From assembly GCF_001680005.1 (NCBI RefSeq), contig NC_033557.1:310001-374000 (forward strand): a stretch of 64,000 nucleotides of DNA. Direction: 5' to 3'. This document shows positions 1 to 11,168 of this stretch, piece after piece. The translations under genes and the position numbers were made by a program. Under the pieces are notes generated by a model. It had not been told where the DNA came from. It was given only the letters and a program-made list of their open reading frames with translations, and searched no databases. Source of the stretch: Plasmodium coatneyi. Its lineage: Eukaryota; Apicomplexa; Aconoidasida; Haemosporida; Plasmodiidae. Positions within the stretch are counted from its first letter, which is position 1. The number at the start of each line of letters is the position of its first letter.

Positions 1-1330
1 CCTATAAGTGTAGAGAAAAATTAGAGGCTTCTTAATTTCCCCCCTTTTTCTTTTTTTTTTTTTTTAAGAACGTCCTTCAATCATATACAAACAAATGAAC
101 ACTCGCTATGATTATTTTTCCTACACAGAGTGGTACATCTTTTTTCTCTTAACCTTTTTTCCTTTTTTTGATTTAATATTTTTTTTCTGTTTAACCTACT
201 TATTCCTAAAGAAATGAGGAACCTTCCTACTTTCGTTCTTCTCTCCAACCTTTTTCTTTTTTTTTTCCTATTTCTTTTAAGAAAAAAGAAAAAAAGAAAA
301 AAAAGGAAGGTGGGTAATCCCTTCTCTACTTTTTTTCTTTTTGAAGAATGCAAAAAAGGGGGGGAGTACCGAGGTAGAATGTATAAGAACAGGGATAGGT
401 TGCATACAGGAATTTTTTGTCCTTTCGTTTTTTCCTAACGAAAAAAAAAAAAAAGAAGAAAAAAAAAAAGAAAGGAAGGGAAAAAAAAATAAAGAAAGAA
501 CGGAAAAAAAAAAAAAAAGTAAGGAAAAAAAAGAATAGATTAATATTAGAAGAAAAGAAAAAGGAAAGAAAAGGAAAATAAGAAAAAGAAAAAAAATTTC
601 CTTAGATGAAAAAAAAAAAAAGTAAAAAGGAAAAGAGGAGAGTAGGATGGTTATTTCTTTTAAGGAAAGGTAAGAAAAAATTAAAAAGAGAAGAAGAAAA
701 AGAAAGAGAGGGAAGTTCGCAATTCCATTCCTTCTTCCTCTCCTTCCCCTTTTTTTTTTTGAAGAATGCAAGTGAACTGTAAGGAAGGAAAAGTAGAGGA
801 AAGGGGAAGGGAAGGGTTGCTTCTTCTTCTTCTTCATCTGTAATGCGAATGCTGTGTATACGAGGTAGGGGGAAAAATTTTTCCTTTTCTTTTTTTTTTT
901 TTTTTTATAGGAAATACAATGCATAAGAGGAGGGGAAAGGTTGTTCCTCATATTCTCTCTTTTTCTTAGAATCATGTAATGTATAAGGGAAGGAACGGGT
1001 AAGGTTGCTACTCCCTTCTTTAAAAAATTCAGAAGTGCATTCAAAAATTGTTCTTCCTTTTTTTTTTTAGGAGAGTATTGTGTGTATGAGGAGGGTTATT
1101 TTCCTTCTGTTTTTAAAAGGAATGCAATGCATAAGAAAGGTTGTTTCTCCTTTTTTCTCAGAGGAAAAGGAATAAAAGGGAAGGAAAAAGTGGTGAATGT
1201 TGCCTTCGTGATATAACTGGTCGTAAAATGATAATATGAGTAATGGACGTAGAAAATGTGTTACGTGTAATATTCGGTGAAATACTGTTTTTATTTGATA
1301 AATAATAGAGTGAATGAATAGTCGAAAAAA
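1..1330. other. Low-complexity 5' flank of the SICAvar gene
   Basis: No gene is supported. The stretch is alternating polypurine and polypyrimidine tracts. A degenerate unit recurs about five times (near 345, 765, 905, 970 and 1120): AGGAATGCAATGCATAAG followed by a G/A-rich run. Long ORFs here on either strand are Lys/Arg- or Phe/Leu-rich homopolymer artefacts. From about 1200 the composition becomes ordinary AT-rich sequence, probably promoter and 5' UTR of the gene starting at 1331. Confidence 0.6.
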
Positions 1331-4300
1331 ATGCCTTCAGATGTGGTATTCCAGGAGTTGAAGGAAAAATGGTTAAATGAAGCAGGAACTAATGTGGGGA
1401 GGGATCCAGGCACACGGGAGGTATGACAGTGTAATGTGCACTATATGTAGAAAAAATGTATATCCCTATATCGGACTATATTATTCCACTGTAATAGTAA
1501 ATATATAATGCACAAAGAACATATATATATATTACCTTAACTTATAGACAGCATTAGGTAAAAGAATATTACATTGGACTACCGAAATATTAGAAGAAAT
1601 GGCAAAAAAAGATGATACGTTAAGTTATAAAGAGCTGTGTGAAGGGATAGAGGGAGTAGCAGGGAGCATGACAGAACAGGAGAAAAGGGTATGTGAATTC
1701 ATTTTAAAGAACTTATGGAGTATGAAAAAAAAGAGTCAATGCAGAAAAGGAAACATTAATTCAGAAATGAAAGAATACGTCCGATGTACAGTAATGAAAG
1801 CATGGTCAACTTTGTACCTACGTGAACATTGCAATGAGGGGCATGTTATTCAGAAGGCATTTAGTAAAATGAAGGAATTGAACCATACACTCAGTACCAT
1901 AGGAAGTTCAGGCCAAGAGTTTAATACAGGGGTTCAGTGTAAAGAATGTGATTATAGTGAAGTATTGGAACCTATGAACATATTAAAGAAAATCGATATG
2001 TTAGGAATTATTCTTCAAGCTATAAGAAAAAAAAATGAAGTTATGAAATTAATAAATGGAGGAACAAAGAAGGTGGATTGTGATAAAGACCAACCTAATG
2101 TATCAGGAGGAAGTCTTCCGGACAATAGTGATATAATAAGTGCGATGAGTACAGGTCAAACAACGGATCAGCAACAAAGAAAAAAGCACATTAACCCCGA
2201 ACAGTATAAATACTTTGCACAATTAATGGAAAGGTGGTTACATCACAGAGGAATAGCTGGAAATAATGTAAATATAATACTTTAGATAATATATAATAAT
2301 ACATATGCTTAATTAGTTAAAATATACTTGTGTAACTACATTATAACCAGGAAAAATGTGTATTATATGCACAAATACATTACTCTAATTCATCCATATA
2401 GGACGAAATATGGAAAGATTTTAAGAAAATATTCGATGATATGATTGAAAATATAGGCGAGGACAGCACGGAAGAACCAATGTACTGCGATATGGAAAAT
2501 GATGAAGGATTAAAATTAGGGAAGGACCATGACGGTAAAGCTCTATGTAAAATATTAATTAGAATATTCTACTGGATAGATGGATTAAAACAAGTCCATG
2601 AAGAATCTGTAAGATGGTGGCATTGGCAGAAGAAAGACAAAGGGAACAGTATTATTGGTGACCCTGAGCTCGAAGATTACCTACGATGTATAATGGGAAG
2701 AATAATTATGTTAGAAATGTTTGGAGAACATTGTAAAATGGGGAAGGTTTCTACATTCGTGGAACAGGCTCTTAATGTAATGTTAGTATTTCATGATGTT
2801 CGGAATGTGCACGAGAAATGTGATAGCATGGATTTTGAAAGTTTAGGAATAGGCGGAAAATTATTCTGGGATGAAATAAGGAAGTGGGTACAGGACGGTA
2901 AAGGGAAAGAAAATATAGTTAGGGGTATAAGAGATCAAGGGAAAAATTGCCCTGAGAGCAGTAATTTAAAGGATATAGGTAAAAATATGAGTGATAACGA
3001 AAAAAGAAGTACTGTAAAATTATTAGGGGTAAAAGATATAGAAAATTTACGGAAATTAATTGAAAAGAAGGATCATGTTGTAAAAGAAAAGACAAACGAA
3101 GTATTGGATATAATAAAGGAGGAAAAAGGAGACACCGAAGGTATAAGGAAAATATTGGAGCAGGTTTATGACAATTTGGACGACCTACTTAAGAGAAAAA
3201 TGGCAGAACGAAATGGGAAGGAGGGACAACCGATCTCTTCAACATTACCTGGTAGAAGTGACCCCCAAGAAGATCCACCAGCACCCGCATCATCTGGACC
3301 AAAAGGTAAGTAACAATTTTAGGAGAAAAAAAAAAAAAAAGAAGACATAGAAATATTTTTATAAGGAAAAAACAAGGAGAGTGAGGAGCACTTCTAAGTA
3401 AAGAAAAGAAGAAGGAGAAAGGGGAAGTGAAAGAGATACAGAGGAGGACGAGAATGTAAGGAGTTGGGGGAAAGAGGAAAAGGCAAGTGAACATTTTAGG
3501 AAAGAAAGGGTGGTCTAATGAGGTTGAAGGGAGGATGTATGGGAGGAAGGAGGGTCTAAGGAGGAGGGGAAGGAAAGGATGTCTAAGAAGGAGGAAGGAA
3601 GGGTCTAAGGATGGAAGGAAGGTAATGGAGGTCTAGGTAGGAAAGGAAATGGAGGTCTAAGGCGATGGAAGGAAAGGAGGGTCTAAGAAAGGGAAGGAAG
3701 GGGGTGAGGGGGATGAAAGAAAGAGGAGGAAGTGAAGGTATGGGTTCCGGTTTTAGGGTTTAGGGTATAGGAATTCGGATTTCGGTTTTAGTTTTAGGGT
3801 TTTTACGGTTATAGGAATCGGATTTCGGGTTTAGGGTTCAGGGTTTATTGCGTGGTGTTTAATAAAAAACGGGTATGTTTGGTAAGAGGGAAAACTCGTC
3901 GCAGACAGGCCAACCGGAGAAGGGGGATGAGAACCGGACAAAGGGGAACCCGATAAGGGGGATAATCAGACAAGGGGAAGAACTGAACAGGGGGTGAAAT
4001 GAAAAGGGTTGAAATGGACTAGGGGGAGGAACTAGATAAGGGGGAGAACTGGACATGGGGGGAATGAAACCGAACAAGGGTGTCCAACCGGACAACCCTG
4101 GTCCAATCTGACAGGGGGAAAGGAAACCGGACAGGGGAGGGAAGGAACCGAACAACCTGGGTCCAATCTGACAGGGGGGAAGGAACCGATGGTAGAAAAT
4201 GTGGAGGGGATAAACGAATAATAATAAGGAGGGGGTGGATGGTGGGGTATATTCCATTATCCTCCTGAAGGGAGGATATAAGAAAAAGAAGGAAAGAAAG

Positions 4301-7300
4301 AAAAAAAAGAAAGAGGAGAAAGAAAGGAATTGTAGGAAGGAATAAAGGAAAGAGATATAAAAAAAAAGGGGAAAAGAAAGATATAAAAGAGAAGGATAAT
4401 GAAAAAGGAAGAAGAAAAAAAAAAAAAAGAGGAATTGTAGAAGAAAGAAGAATCTACCCCCTACTATTCATGTATTTACTTTGTTGTCCGCTTATAGATA
4501 AGGAATGTAAGGAGGAGAGTGACTTATGTAAACGTGCAAATTGCGTAACAACGAATTGGTTTAGGGACAGGATAACGGGGGGCAACCAGAAACAAACTTG
4601 GGTAAGAGAAACAATATATTGTCCACTGTAATTAATGGCACCACTATAAGGAAGAGAATAGTATTTTTTATACATAAGTGCAAGGGGAGAGGGAGAAATC
4701 ACGACGACGAACCCTTTATATATACATTGAGGGTACACATATATGTGTTCCATTTCTTCCTTCCTCCTTTTTTCTTCCTGTACAGTGTGTATTTTGGAAT
4801 GATGACGTCAAAGGATTATTGGATAATCTGTCTAAGGCTATGACCGATACAAATACAGGAGAGAAGGGTATATGCAAGAACGTAGGGAACACAGATGGTA
4901 CACCGCATGCAGAAGCAAATAGAAAAGCTTGTGAATACATCGTTAAAGGTTTAGAATACATATATAAGATTAAGGAATCTGGGAGTTGGGAAGATGCTCA
5001 GAAAGAAAGGAAGAAGAAGGACAACCAAATATTTGGTCAAACTATGTCGTGTGTCTTACTGAATATGTATGCAGATGAATTGATCAAAAAATCGAAAGAT
5101 GAAGAATGTGAAATTAAAGAAGAAAAAATAAAAGAAATGTTTGATAAAGGAAATAGTAAGAAGGGTGAATGGTGTATGAGCAATGGTGGTGCTTGTATTG
5201 AATGTACCAGGCAGGTAGATCTAAGTTGTAAATTGAGCGTGGAAGAGGGTCTATGGGACAAAAATGGAAGTACAAATTGCATGGCGGACAATGAAAATAT
5301 AAAGAACAAAGTAGAAAAAATGCTTAATGACGATGACAGAGTAAAACGAACTATAAACAGCATATGTAAGCGAAATCTTTTTTTTTTTCTCAAACCTACC
5401 CACCTACCATACCACTGAACAGGACCGGACAAGGTGGGAAAGGTAACGGATAAAGGGGGGAAGGAAACCGGAACAAGGGGGGGAAGGAACCGGAAAAGGG
5501 GGAAGCGAACAAGGGGTGTGAACTGAACAAGGGGTGTGAACTGAACAAGGGGTGTGAACTGAACAAGGGGTGTGAACTGAACAAGGGGGGTGAACTGGAC
5601 AGGGGGGTGAACCGAAACCGGACATACAATAATTGACGAACGTATGTCTATACCATTATCATGCGCAAGACAATTAATTTCCTCCTTTCCTTCCTTCCCA
5701 TAGGCAGAGATTGTAGCAAGAAAACTGACCTATGTGAACGTTTGGAGTGCATAGCACATAATTGGTTCGAGGACAGAATAGATCACAAAGGGACAAAGAA
5801 GAGCTGGGTAAGGAAACATTACTGTTTGTTGTAATTAATGTGACTGTAATATATATAGTACCTCTTATATATAATGAAGAAAGATGGCCCGACCATGAAT
5901 CTTATGCATGTATTTTGAGTGTACATATATGTTCCATTCTTCCTTCTGCCTTTTCTTTTTGCAGTGTACATTTTGGGATCCGGACGCCATAAATAGACTG
6001 AAGGAACTATCTGAAGGAATAACAAAGGAGGGCGCAACCATCGATCCAGCATGTGAAGACACTAATGGAAGGAATACTATAATAACGGACACAGAAAAGA
6101 AGGCTTGTGGGTTCATTACTGCTGGGTTAAAGTACATTTATGGCATTACGGAAAATAAGACAGAGCCGAACAGGAAGAAAGCAAGGAATAATAGACTAAC
6201 AGAACAAACCATGGGCTGTCTCCTATTAAATGCATATGCGGACAAATTAATGCGGGAGGTTAAACGCCCCTGTTACATTACAGAAAAAGAAATAAAAGAT
6301 ATGTTTGCTAAAGGAAATAAGAACATAAAAACATGGTGTAAAGAAGGGGAGGGTAAATGTGTTCAATGTGAAAGGGATACAAGTTATGCAAAGTGCAAAC
6401 TAAGCGTGGATACTTCCCTCCGGAATGAAAACGGAAAATGCTATCAGGAAAAAGATGATATAGGACCCAAAGTGGAGAAAGTGTTCGAGGAAGGGAAAAA
6501 AGACACAAAAAATAGACCGAAAATAAAGGAAGCTCTGGGTGCTATAAATACTATAAATAAGATAAATGATACCTTATGTGATCGTGTAAAGTGTATATAC
6601 TATAGGTGGGGTGAAAACAGGAAAGTTAACGGAGGGTACCAATCTTGGGTAAGGAACACTGTTTCGCACTGTAGCTGAGGGCAAAAGACCAATGAGTGGA
6701 TAGTGTGCATATATTATACTCCCTTATATTGGGGAAGTACAACCACATATTGTACACTATATATGTACGCCTGCGTATATGTATATATATACATATATAT
6801 ATGTAGGACTGTATATATACGTATATATATATATATATACCGACATATATATATGTATATATATGTTCCATCTTTTTCTTCTATGTAGGATTTGTTTTGG
6901 GATAACGACGTCGAGACTAGACTGAAGAACTTGTCTGCTGCTGTGACTAAAAGGAATGGGGAAGAGGAAGAACTATGTAAAAATATTGGAACGGGAGATG
7001 GAACAGATTCAGGAGCAAACAAAAATGCTTGCAAATTCATTGTTAGGGGGTTAGAACACATCTACAAAATTACAAAGGGGGCTGAGGGCGGGCAGCAGAA
7101 GATAGACGATAATCTCATATTTCACCGAACTTTCTCTTGTATCTTACTGAATATATATGCAGATCTACTGATCGAAAAAAAGGAGAATTGTATTACTGAA
7201 CAAACTATAACTGATGCATTTACTAAGGGGAACACAAAGATGGATGAATGGTGTAAGGATAATGTTAATGGTGATTGTGTAACATGCACAAGGGATAAGG

Positions 7301-9469
7301 ACTATGAATCTTGCAGAATAAGCAAAGAAGACGGAAACACAATAGGGAAGAGAATGAAAGATGACCTAGGGAAGAATCAACAAATAAACAAAACTCTCCA
7401 GGATCTATGTCCAACCAAACCACAAGCTACGAAGCCTGCTGCTGCTAAAGCTGCCCCAGAAGAAGCAGCTACACCAGGAAAAGTTGGAAGGGCCGATCTT
7501 AGTGCAACGGGGGATGGTGCCCTACTACCACAACCAGCACCATCAGCACCAGCATCCGGAGTACATCCGCCACGATCACAGCAGCCAGATAAATCTAGTA
7601 CTAAAAGTCACACAGATGCAGAAGGGAAAGGTAAGTCCAAAAATAAGGAATGTGAAAATAATGAAGTCCAAGGAGGTGAGGCAGAAGCTATGAAATGTCT
7701 TGGTCTGGACGATCATACTAATGTTCAAACGTGTGTCGGTACTGATTGTAACTTACAGGATGATTTTTTAAAAAGTGGAACATTCTCTTATACTGGAGAA
7801 TATGGAACTGTTACTACCACAAAAATTAATTCCACCACCTCAGGTCCAGATCCTACAATTAGTACGCAAACTCCTGTGGACACATCATCTGAGATAGGTA
7901 AGAATGATTCAGGGAGTGAACACTCCCTTCCTTCGTACCACCACTTTCCTACCATCTTCCACAGTAGTGTGTACCCAGGAAAGGCTGCACCCAGCACTAT
8001 TGGCCTAATAACAACTCCCCATTATACTAAAGTCACCCTTCCCTTATTCTTTCTTTAGGTCAAGCAGGAAATGACCAAACTGCTCAAGGTACTGGTGGTG
8101 GAGGTGCTGGAATTCCAGGTATTGGTGTCCCTGGGGCAGGTATCCCTGTAGTTCCAGGTGCAGGTGTTCCAGGATCCGTTAGTCCTGCTGCTGGCCCTTC
8201 TTCAGAAGGTGGCTCCGGGCAAGATGCTGGTAGTAAGGGTCCAACTAAGACTGACGGAACAGGTGACCAAACTGGTTCAAAGAGTGTCCCGAAAACTTTT
8301 CCGAAGGTAATACCAGCACAAGCTCCTTTAGCACCATCATTCTCCCCAACGTCACCACAACCATCACCTGTTCCAGCAACAGAAACAACAACACCAGTTG
8401 TTCCTGCCGCAGTCAGTCACCGCAGAGACCACCCTAATCTTACCCCATACATTCCTTTAATCCCTGTGTTCCTTGCTATTTCTGCTATGAGTTATTTACT
8501 TTGGAAGGTAAAAAAGACAAAAGGAGAAAATATTTTTTCCGCAAAAAGAAAAAAAAAAAAAACGCGGGAAAAAAACACGGAAAAAAAAAAAAAAAAAGAA
8601 AAAAAAAACTTAAAGCGAATGAATGAGTGCGGGGTTGTGTGTAGGATTTCGCATTTTAGGGGGTATGTGTACAGGATTTCGCATTTTAGGGGGTATGTGT
8701 ACAGGATTTCGCATTTTAGGGTGTGTATGTAGGATTTCGCATTTTAGGGGTGTATGTGTAGGATTTCGCATTTTAGGGAGTGTGTATGTAGGATTTCGCA
8801 TTTTAGGGGTGTATGTGTAGGATTTCGCATTTTAACGGGGTTTGAAGTAGTAATTAGTGTTGCATGAACAACAGTTCGCATGCCTGTTAAAGAAACATTT
8901 TCTCCCTTTCTTTTTTCCTTTCTTCTTTTTAGTATTTTTTCTTCCTCGGTAAAAAAAGACGACGTTACAAAAGAGCTCATCAAGTACGTGGTCCAGCCTT
9001 ACAGGAACAACTCCTTGATCATGTGGACGAACAGGCAGATGGTCCACATGAATATACCTTAGTAAAGGAGCGAAAACAACCAAGATCTGCTCCAGAAAGA
9101 ACAAAAAGGGAAAAAAAACAGGGTGTTGGTCGCCCTGTTGTTCACCGTACCATTATTGATATCCATTTAGAAGCCTTAGACGAATGTCAGAAAGGGGACC
9201 TGCATTCGACGAAGGAAGACTTTTTTGAAATTTTGGTTCAAGAATTCATGGGGAACGAATTCATAAAAGAACAAAAGGTTCCTGAAGAAGAAATTCCTAC
9301 GGAACACGTTCCTAGTTCAGATTCCGGGTTTAAGGAGGAAGACGTTGTTCCTAAGGAAAGTGTTCTTAAGGAAGAAATTCTTAAAGAATATGTTTCTGCG
9401 GAACAGGTTCCATGTTCAGATTCCGTGTTTAGGGAGGAAGACCTTTGTTCCAAAGGAAAGTGTTTCTAA
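1331..9469 (+). CDS. SICAvar: SICAvar-type variant surface antigen, ten exons
   Basis: Family role: SICA proteins are large antigens exported to the surface of infected erythrocytes and switched during infection. Exons (phase-consistent, 5181 nt, 1726 residues): 1331-1420, 1548-2267, 2402-3305, 4498-4601, 4786-5365, 5704-5807, 5965-6648, 6889-7897, 8059-8507, 8933-9469. Exon 1 is a short leader without signal peptide. Exons 2 and 3 each carry an alpha-type Cys-rich domain. Exons 4-8 carry three beta-type domains, each opening with a C-x-F-W-[ND]-x-D motif and containing CxxCxR. Exons 8-9 are a Pro/Gly/Thr-rich stalk. Exon 9 ends in a hydrophobic membrane segment (about residues 1526-1547). 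Exon 10 is the conserved cytoplasmic tail (YKRAHQVRGP, LLDHVDEQADGPHEYTLVKE). Oddities: beta-2 and beta-3 halves are fused in exon 7, the third beta domain has Asp instead of the opening Cys, and the tail is frameshifted near 9442. Exon 8 could alternatively end at 7630 (also a phase-1 GTAAGT). Confidence 0.9.
3306..4497 (+). repeat. SICAvar intron 3 with GGTCTAAGG, telomere-like and GGACAAGGGGG repeats
   Basis: This 1.2-kb intron is strongly purine-rich on the coding strand and contains three repeat types in order. About 3520-3720 holds degenerate units around GGTCTAAGGAGGAAGGAAGG. About 3742-3848 holds telomere-like sequence. About 3890-4200 holds degenerate 15-18 bp units around GAACCGGACAAGGGGG. 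The remainder is GA-rich. Long ORFs inside it are repeat artefacts. Confidence 0.8.
3742..3848 (+). repeat. Interstitial telomere-like sequence
   Basis: Three exact adjacent heptamers fitting GGGTT[T/C]A lie at 3827-3847, and a further TAGGGTTTAGGG lies near 3763. Around them are degenerate copies such as GGATTTCGGTTTTAG. P. knowlesi telomeres use GGGTT[T/C]A, and internal copies near SICAvar and kir genes are described for that genome. Confidence 0.8.
5400..5625 (+). repeat. 18-bp tandem repeat in SICAvar intron 5
   Basis: Four near-perfect tandem copies of GAACAAGGGGTGTGAACT lie at about 5516-5590. Degenerate flanks are built from ACCGGACAAGGGGG and AACCGGAAAAGGGGG. These flanks match the third repeat type in intron 3 of the same gene, so the two introns share one repeat family. 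Confidence 0.8.
8101..8180 (+). other. Gly/Pro/Val-rich elastin-like stretch in SICA stalk
   Basis: Within exon 9 the protein reads as repeated hydrophobic GxPGxG units (for example GIPGIGVPGAGIP). This lies about 120 residues before the membrane segment and is followed by a Pro/Ser/Thr-rich stalk. The composition resembles the VPG/GVG repeats of vertebrate tropoelastin; homology is not claimed. Confidence 0.55.
8644..8834 (+). repeat. 28-30 bp tandem repeat, seven copies, last SICAvar intron
   Basis: Seven copies of a perfectly kept core GGATTTCGCATTTTA are separated by variable G/T-rich spacers (GGGGGTATGTGTACA, GGGGTGTATGTGTA and similar). The array sits in the 425-bp intron between the membrane exon and the cytoplasmic-tail exon. 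The core resembles the degenerate GGATTTCGGTTTTAG copies near the telomere-like tract at 3742-3848. Confidence 0.9.
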
Positions 9470-11168
9470 GGAGCAGGTTGCAAGTTCAGATTCCGGGTTT
9501 ACGGGGTAGTAAATATTTTTTTTTTTTTATTTTTTTTTTCGTTTTCTACAAAAGTGTTTACATGTTCAGATTCCGGGTTTCAGGGTGTAGTAAATGTATA
9601 TTTTTTTTTTTTGTTTGGTTTGTATAAAATTGTTTATGCCCATGTGGGTCAATATGGGTCAAGAAAAATGTTCTTCCAGTTTATTCTGATTTGTTTGGTG
9701 AATTTTTTCTATTGAAGAATTAGAAAGTGTTGCTTAAATTTTTTTGTTGTAGGTTTCTTTACCTTCATAAATTTTTTTATCTTAATAATTTTTTTGTTCT
9801 TTTTTTTATACATAAATACTTTTTTGAAGAGGTCAGTTTTTTTTTTTTTTTTTTTTTTACTGTATACCTTTTCATTCCACCCCGCGTTACCGGCACACTA
9901 CGCGCATTTTTTACTATTTAATTTATTTCCCCCCACCATTTGTCATTTTTGTTTTCTTACCTTTGTTTTTTCTTCCAACTTTTGAGCGGCAAAATGTAAA
10001 AAAGTCCACTTACGCGTTAGCCATTGAAAACGGAAAACAGAGCGTCGCACGAAGGGCAAACGGGCTTGCAGTTGTCCTTCGGGGGAGCACAACGTGGTTA
10101 TTGTTATTTCTTTGGGGAGCATCCCCGTCTAGGTTTTTTTCCTATTGGGGCAAGCTTGCGGCGAACCATCTCCAGTCATGTGCGAGAGTTTTTCATTCAT
10201 TCGTAACCCCATCAACAAGTGCTGTCCACACAGTGAATATACAAGCGCTCAAATGGACTGACCGCTGGGAGCAATTTTATGCACATCTTTCGCCTCCCCT
10301 GTGCCGCGCAAATTTTGGTAATTCAACGAGAAGCCCCTTCTGCAAATGGGTAGCAGATGGGGGAAGAACGACCATGTCGGAAAAATACAACCTTTCAAAA
10401 TTCACCCCTTGTAAATCGCAAAAACAGATGTGTAGAAATGGGAAAATAAAAAAAAAAAAAAAATTTCCTCTAAAGGTGCTGTATTGGTATTCCATTAAAA
10501 ACGCGCTTCACTCTGTTGCCCAATCGGTTAAAAAAACGGGAAACACTAAAAGCAAGCACAACGCTTTTTTCATGCTAAGTCGGTTCTCATTTCGAGCAAG
10601 CAAAAGTTATTTGTCGACAAAATAAAAATGCGAACGTGCGTTTTTTTTTTTTTTTTTTTTCCTTTCCGCTTGCGTTCCATTTGTGAGGGGCCTGGTTTAT
10701 GCTTCTTTCATGCTGCCCCCTTTTTTTTATGCCTATTTCGGTTGGCATTGTATTCTTTTTTTCTTTTTCCTCCTTTATGTGAGCAATCTTTGTAACTTCT
10801 CTTCGGAAGGTTAACTCGTGCATGTAACTGCCCATGTAGCACTTGCATGTGCCGTTACCTTTGCGAGCTCGAGTTAAGGCAGTTCCCCTGAGCGCACATG
10901 AATGTTGCTCAACCTTGAGGGGGGATATTTGGATGTAAGCATTTATGTATGCATATATATTCATGCATGTATGCTAAGAGAACCAACTGGTAGGCCTTTT
11001 CTCCCCAGCAAGTGCTTCATCAAACGCCACAGCTGGGAAAACTCAAACATTTGTAAAAAGTATGATTAAGTGAAACAGCGCCAAGTGAGATTATCCCACT
11101 GTTGAACAGTGTTCCAAGCGGCTCTACTCCAGAGGAACGAATCCTTCCGCTTCCTACCACATGGCAAA
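9470..11168. other. AT-rich gap between SICAvar and a 4182-residue gene
   Basis: No gene is supported. Just after the SICAvar stop (about 9486-9513 and 9567-9599) there are two copies of a tail-exon fragment ending in GTAGTAAAT. The rest is poly-T tracts and ordinary intergenic sequence. A 220-codon plus-strand ORF at 9963-10625 starts in a low-complexity Phe-rich run, has no recognisable domain, and is probably chance. Confidence 0.5.

Noticed and set aside
277..1044. A 255-codon minus-strand ORF in the 5' flank
   Set aside because: It is composed of Phe/Leu/Lys homopolymer runs from polypurine/polypyrimidine tracts; no domain and no splice partner.
7631..7897. Whether this part of SICAvar exon 8 is an intron-retained segment (GTAAGT at 7631)
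   Set aside because: The segment stays in frame, keeps Cys-containing sequence and ends at an equally good phase-1 donor, so it was kept as exon; the alternative is noted in the entry.
9963..10625. A 220-codon plus-strand ORF between SICAvar and the large gene
   Set aside because: Starts in a T-rich tract, no recognisable motif, ends with a poly-Lys run; likely 5' UTR or intergenic chance ORF.
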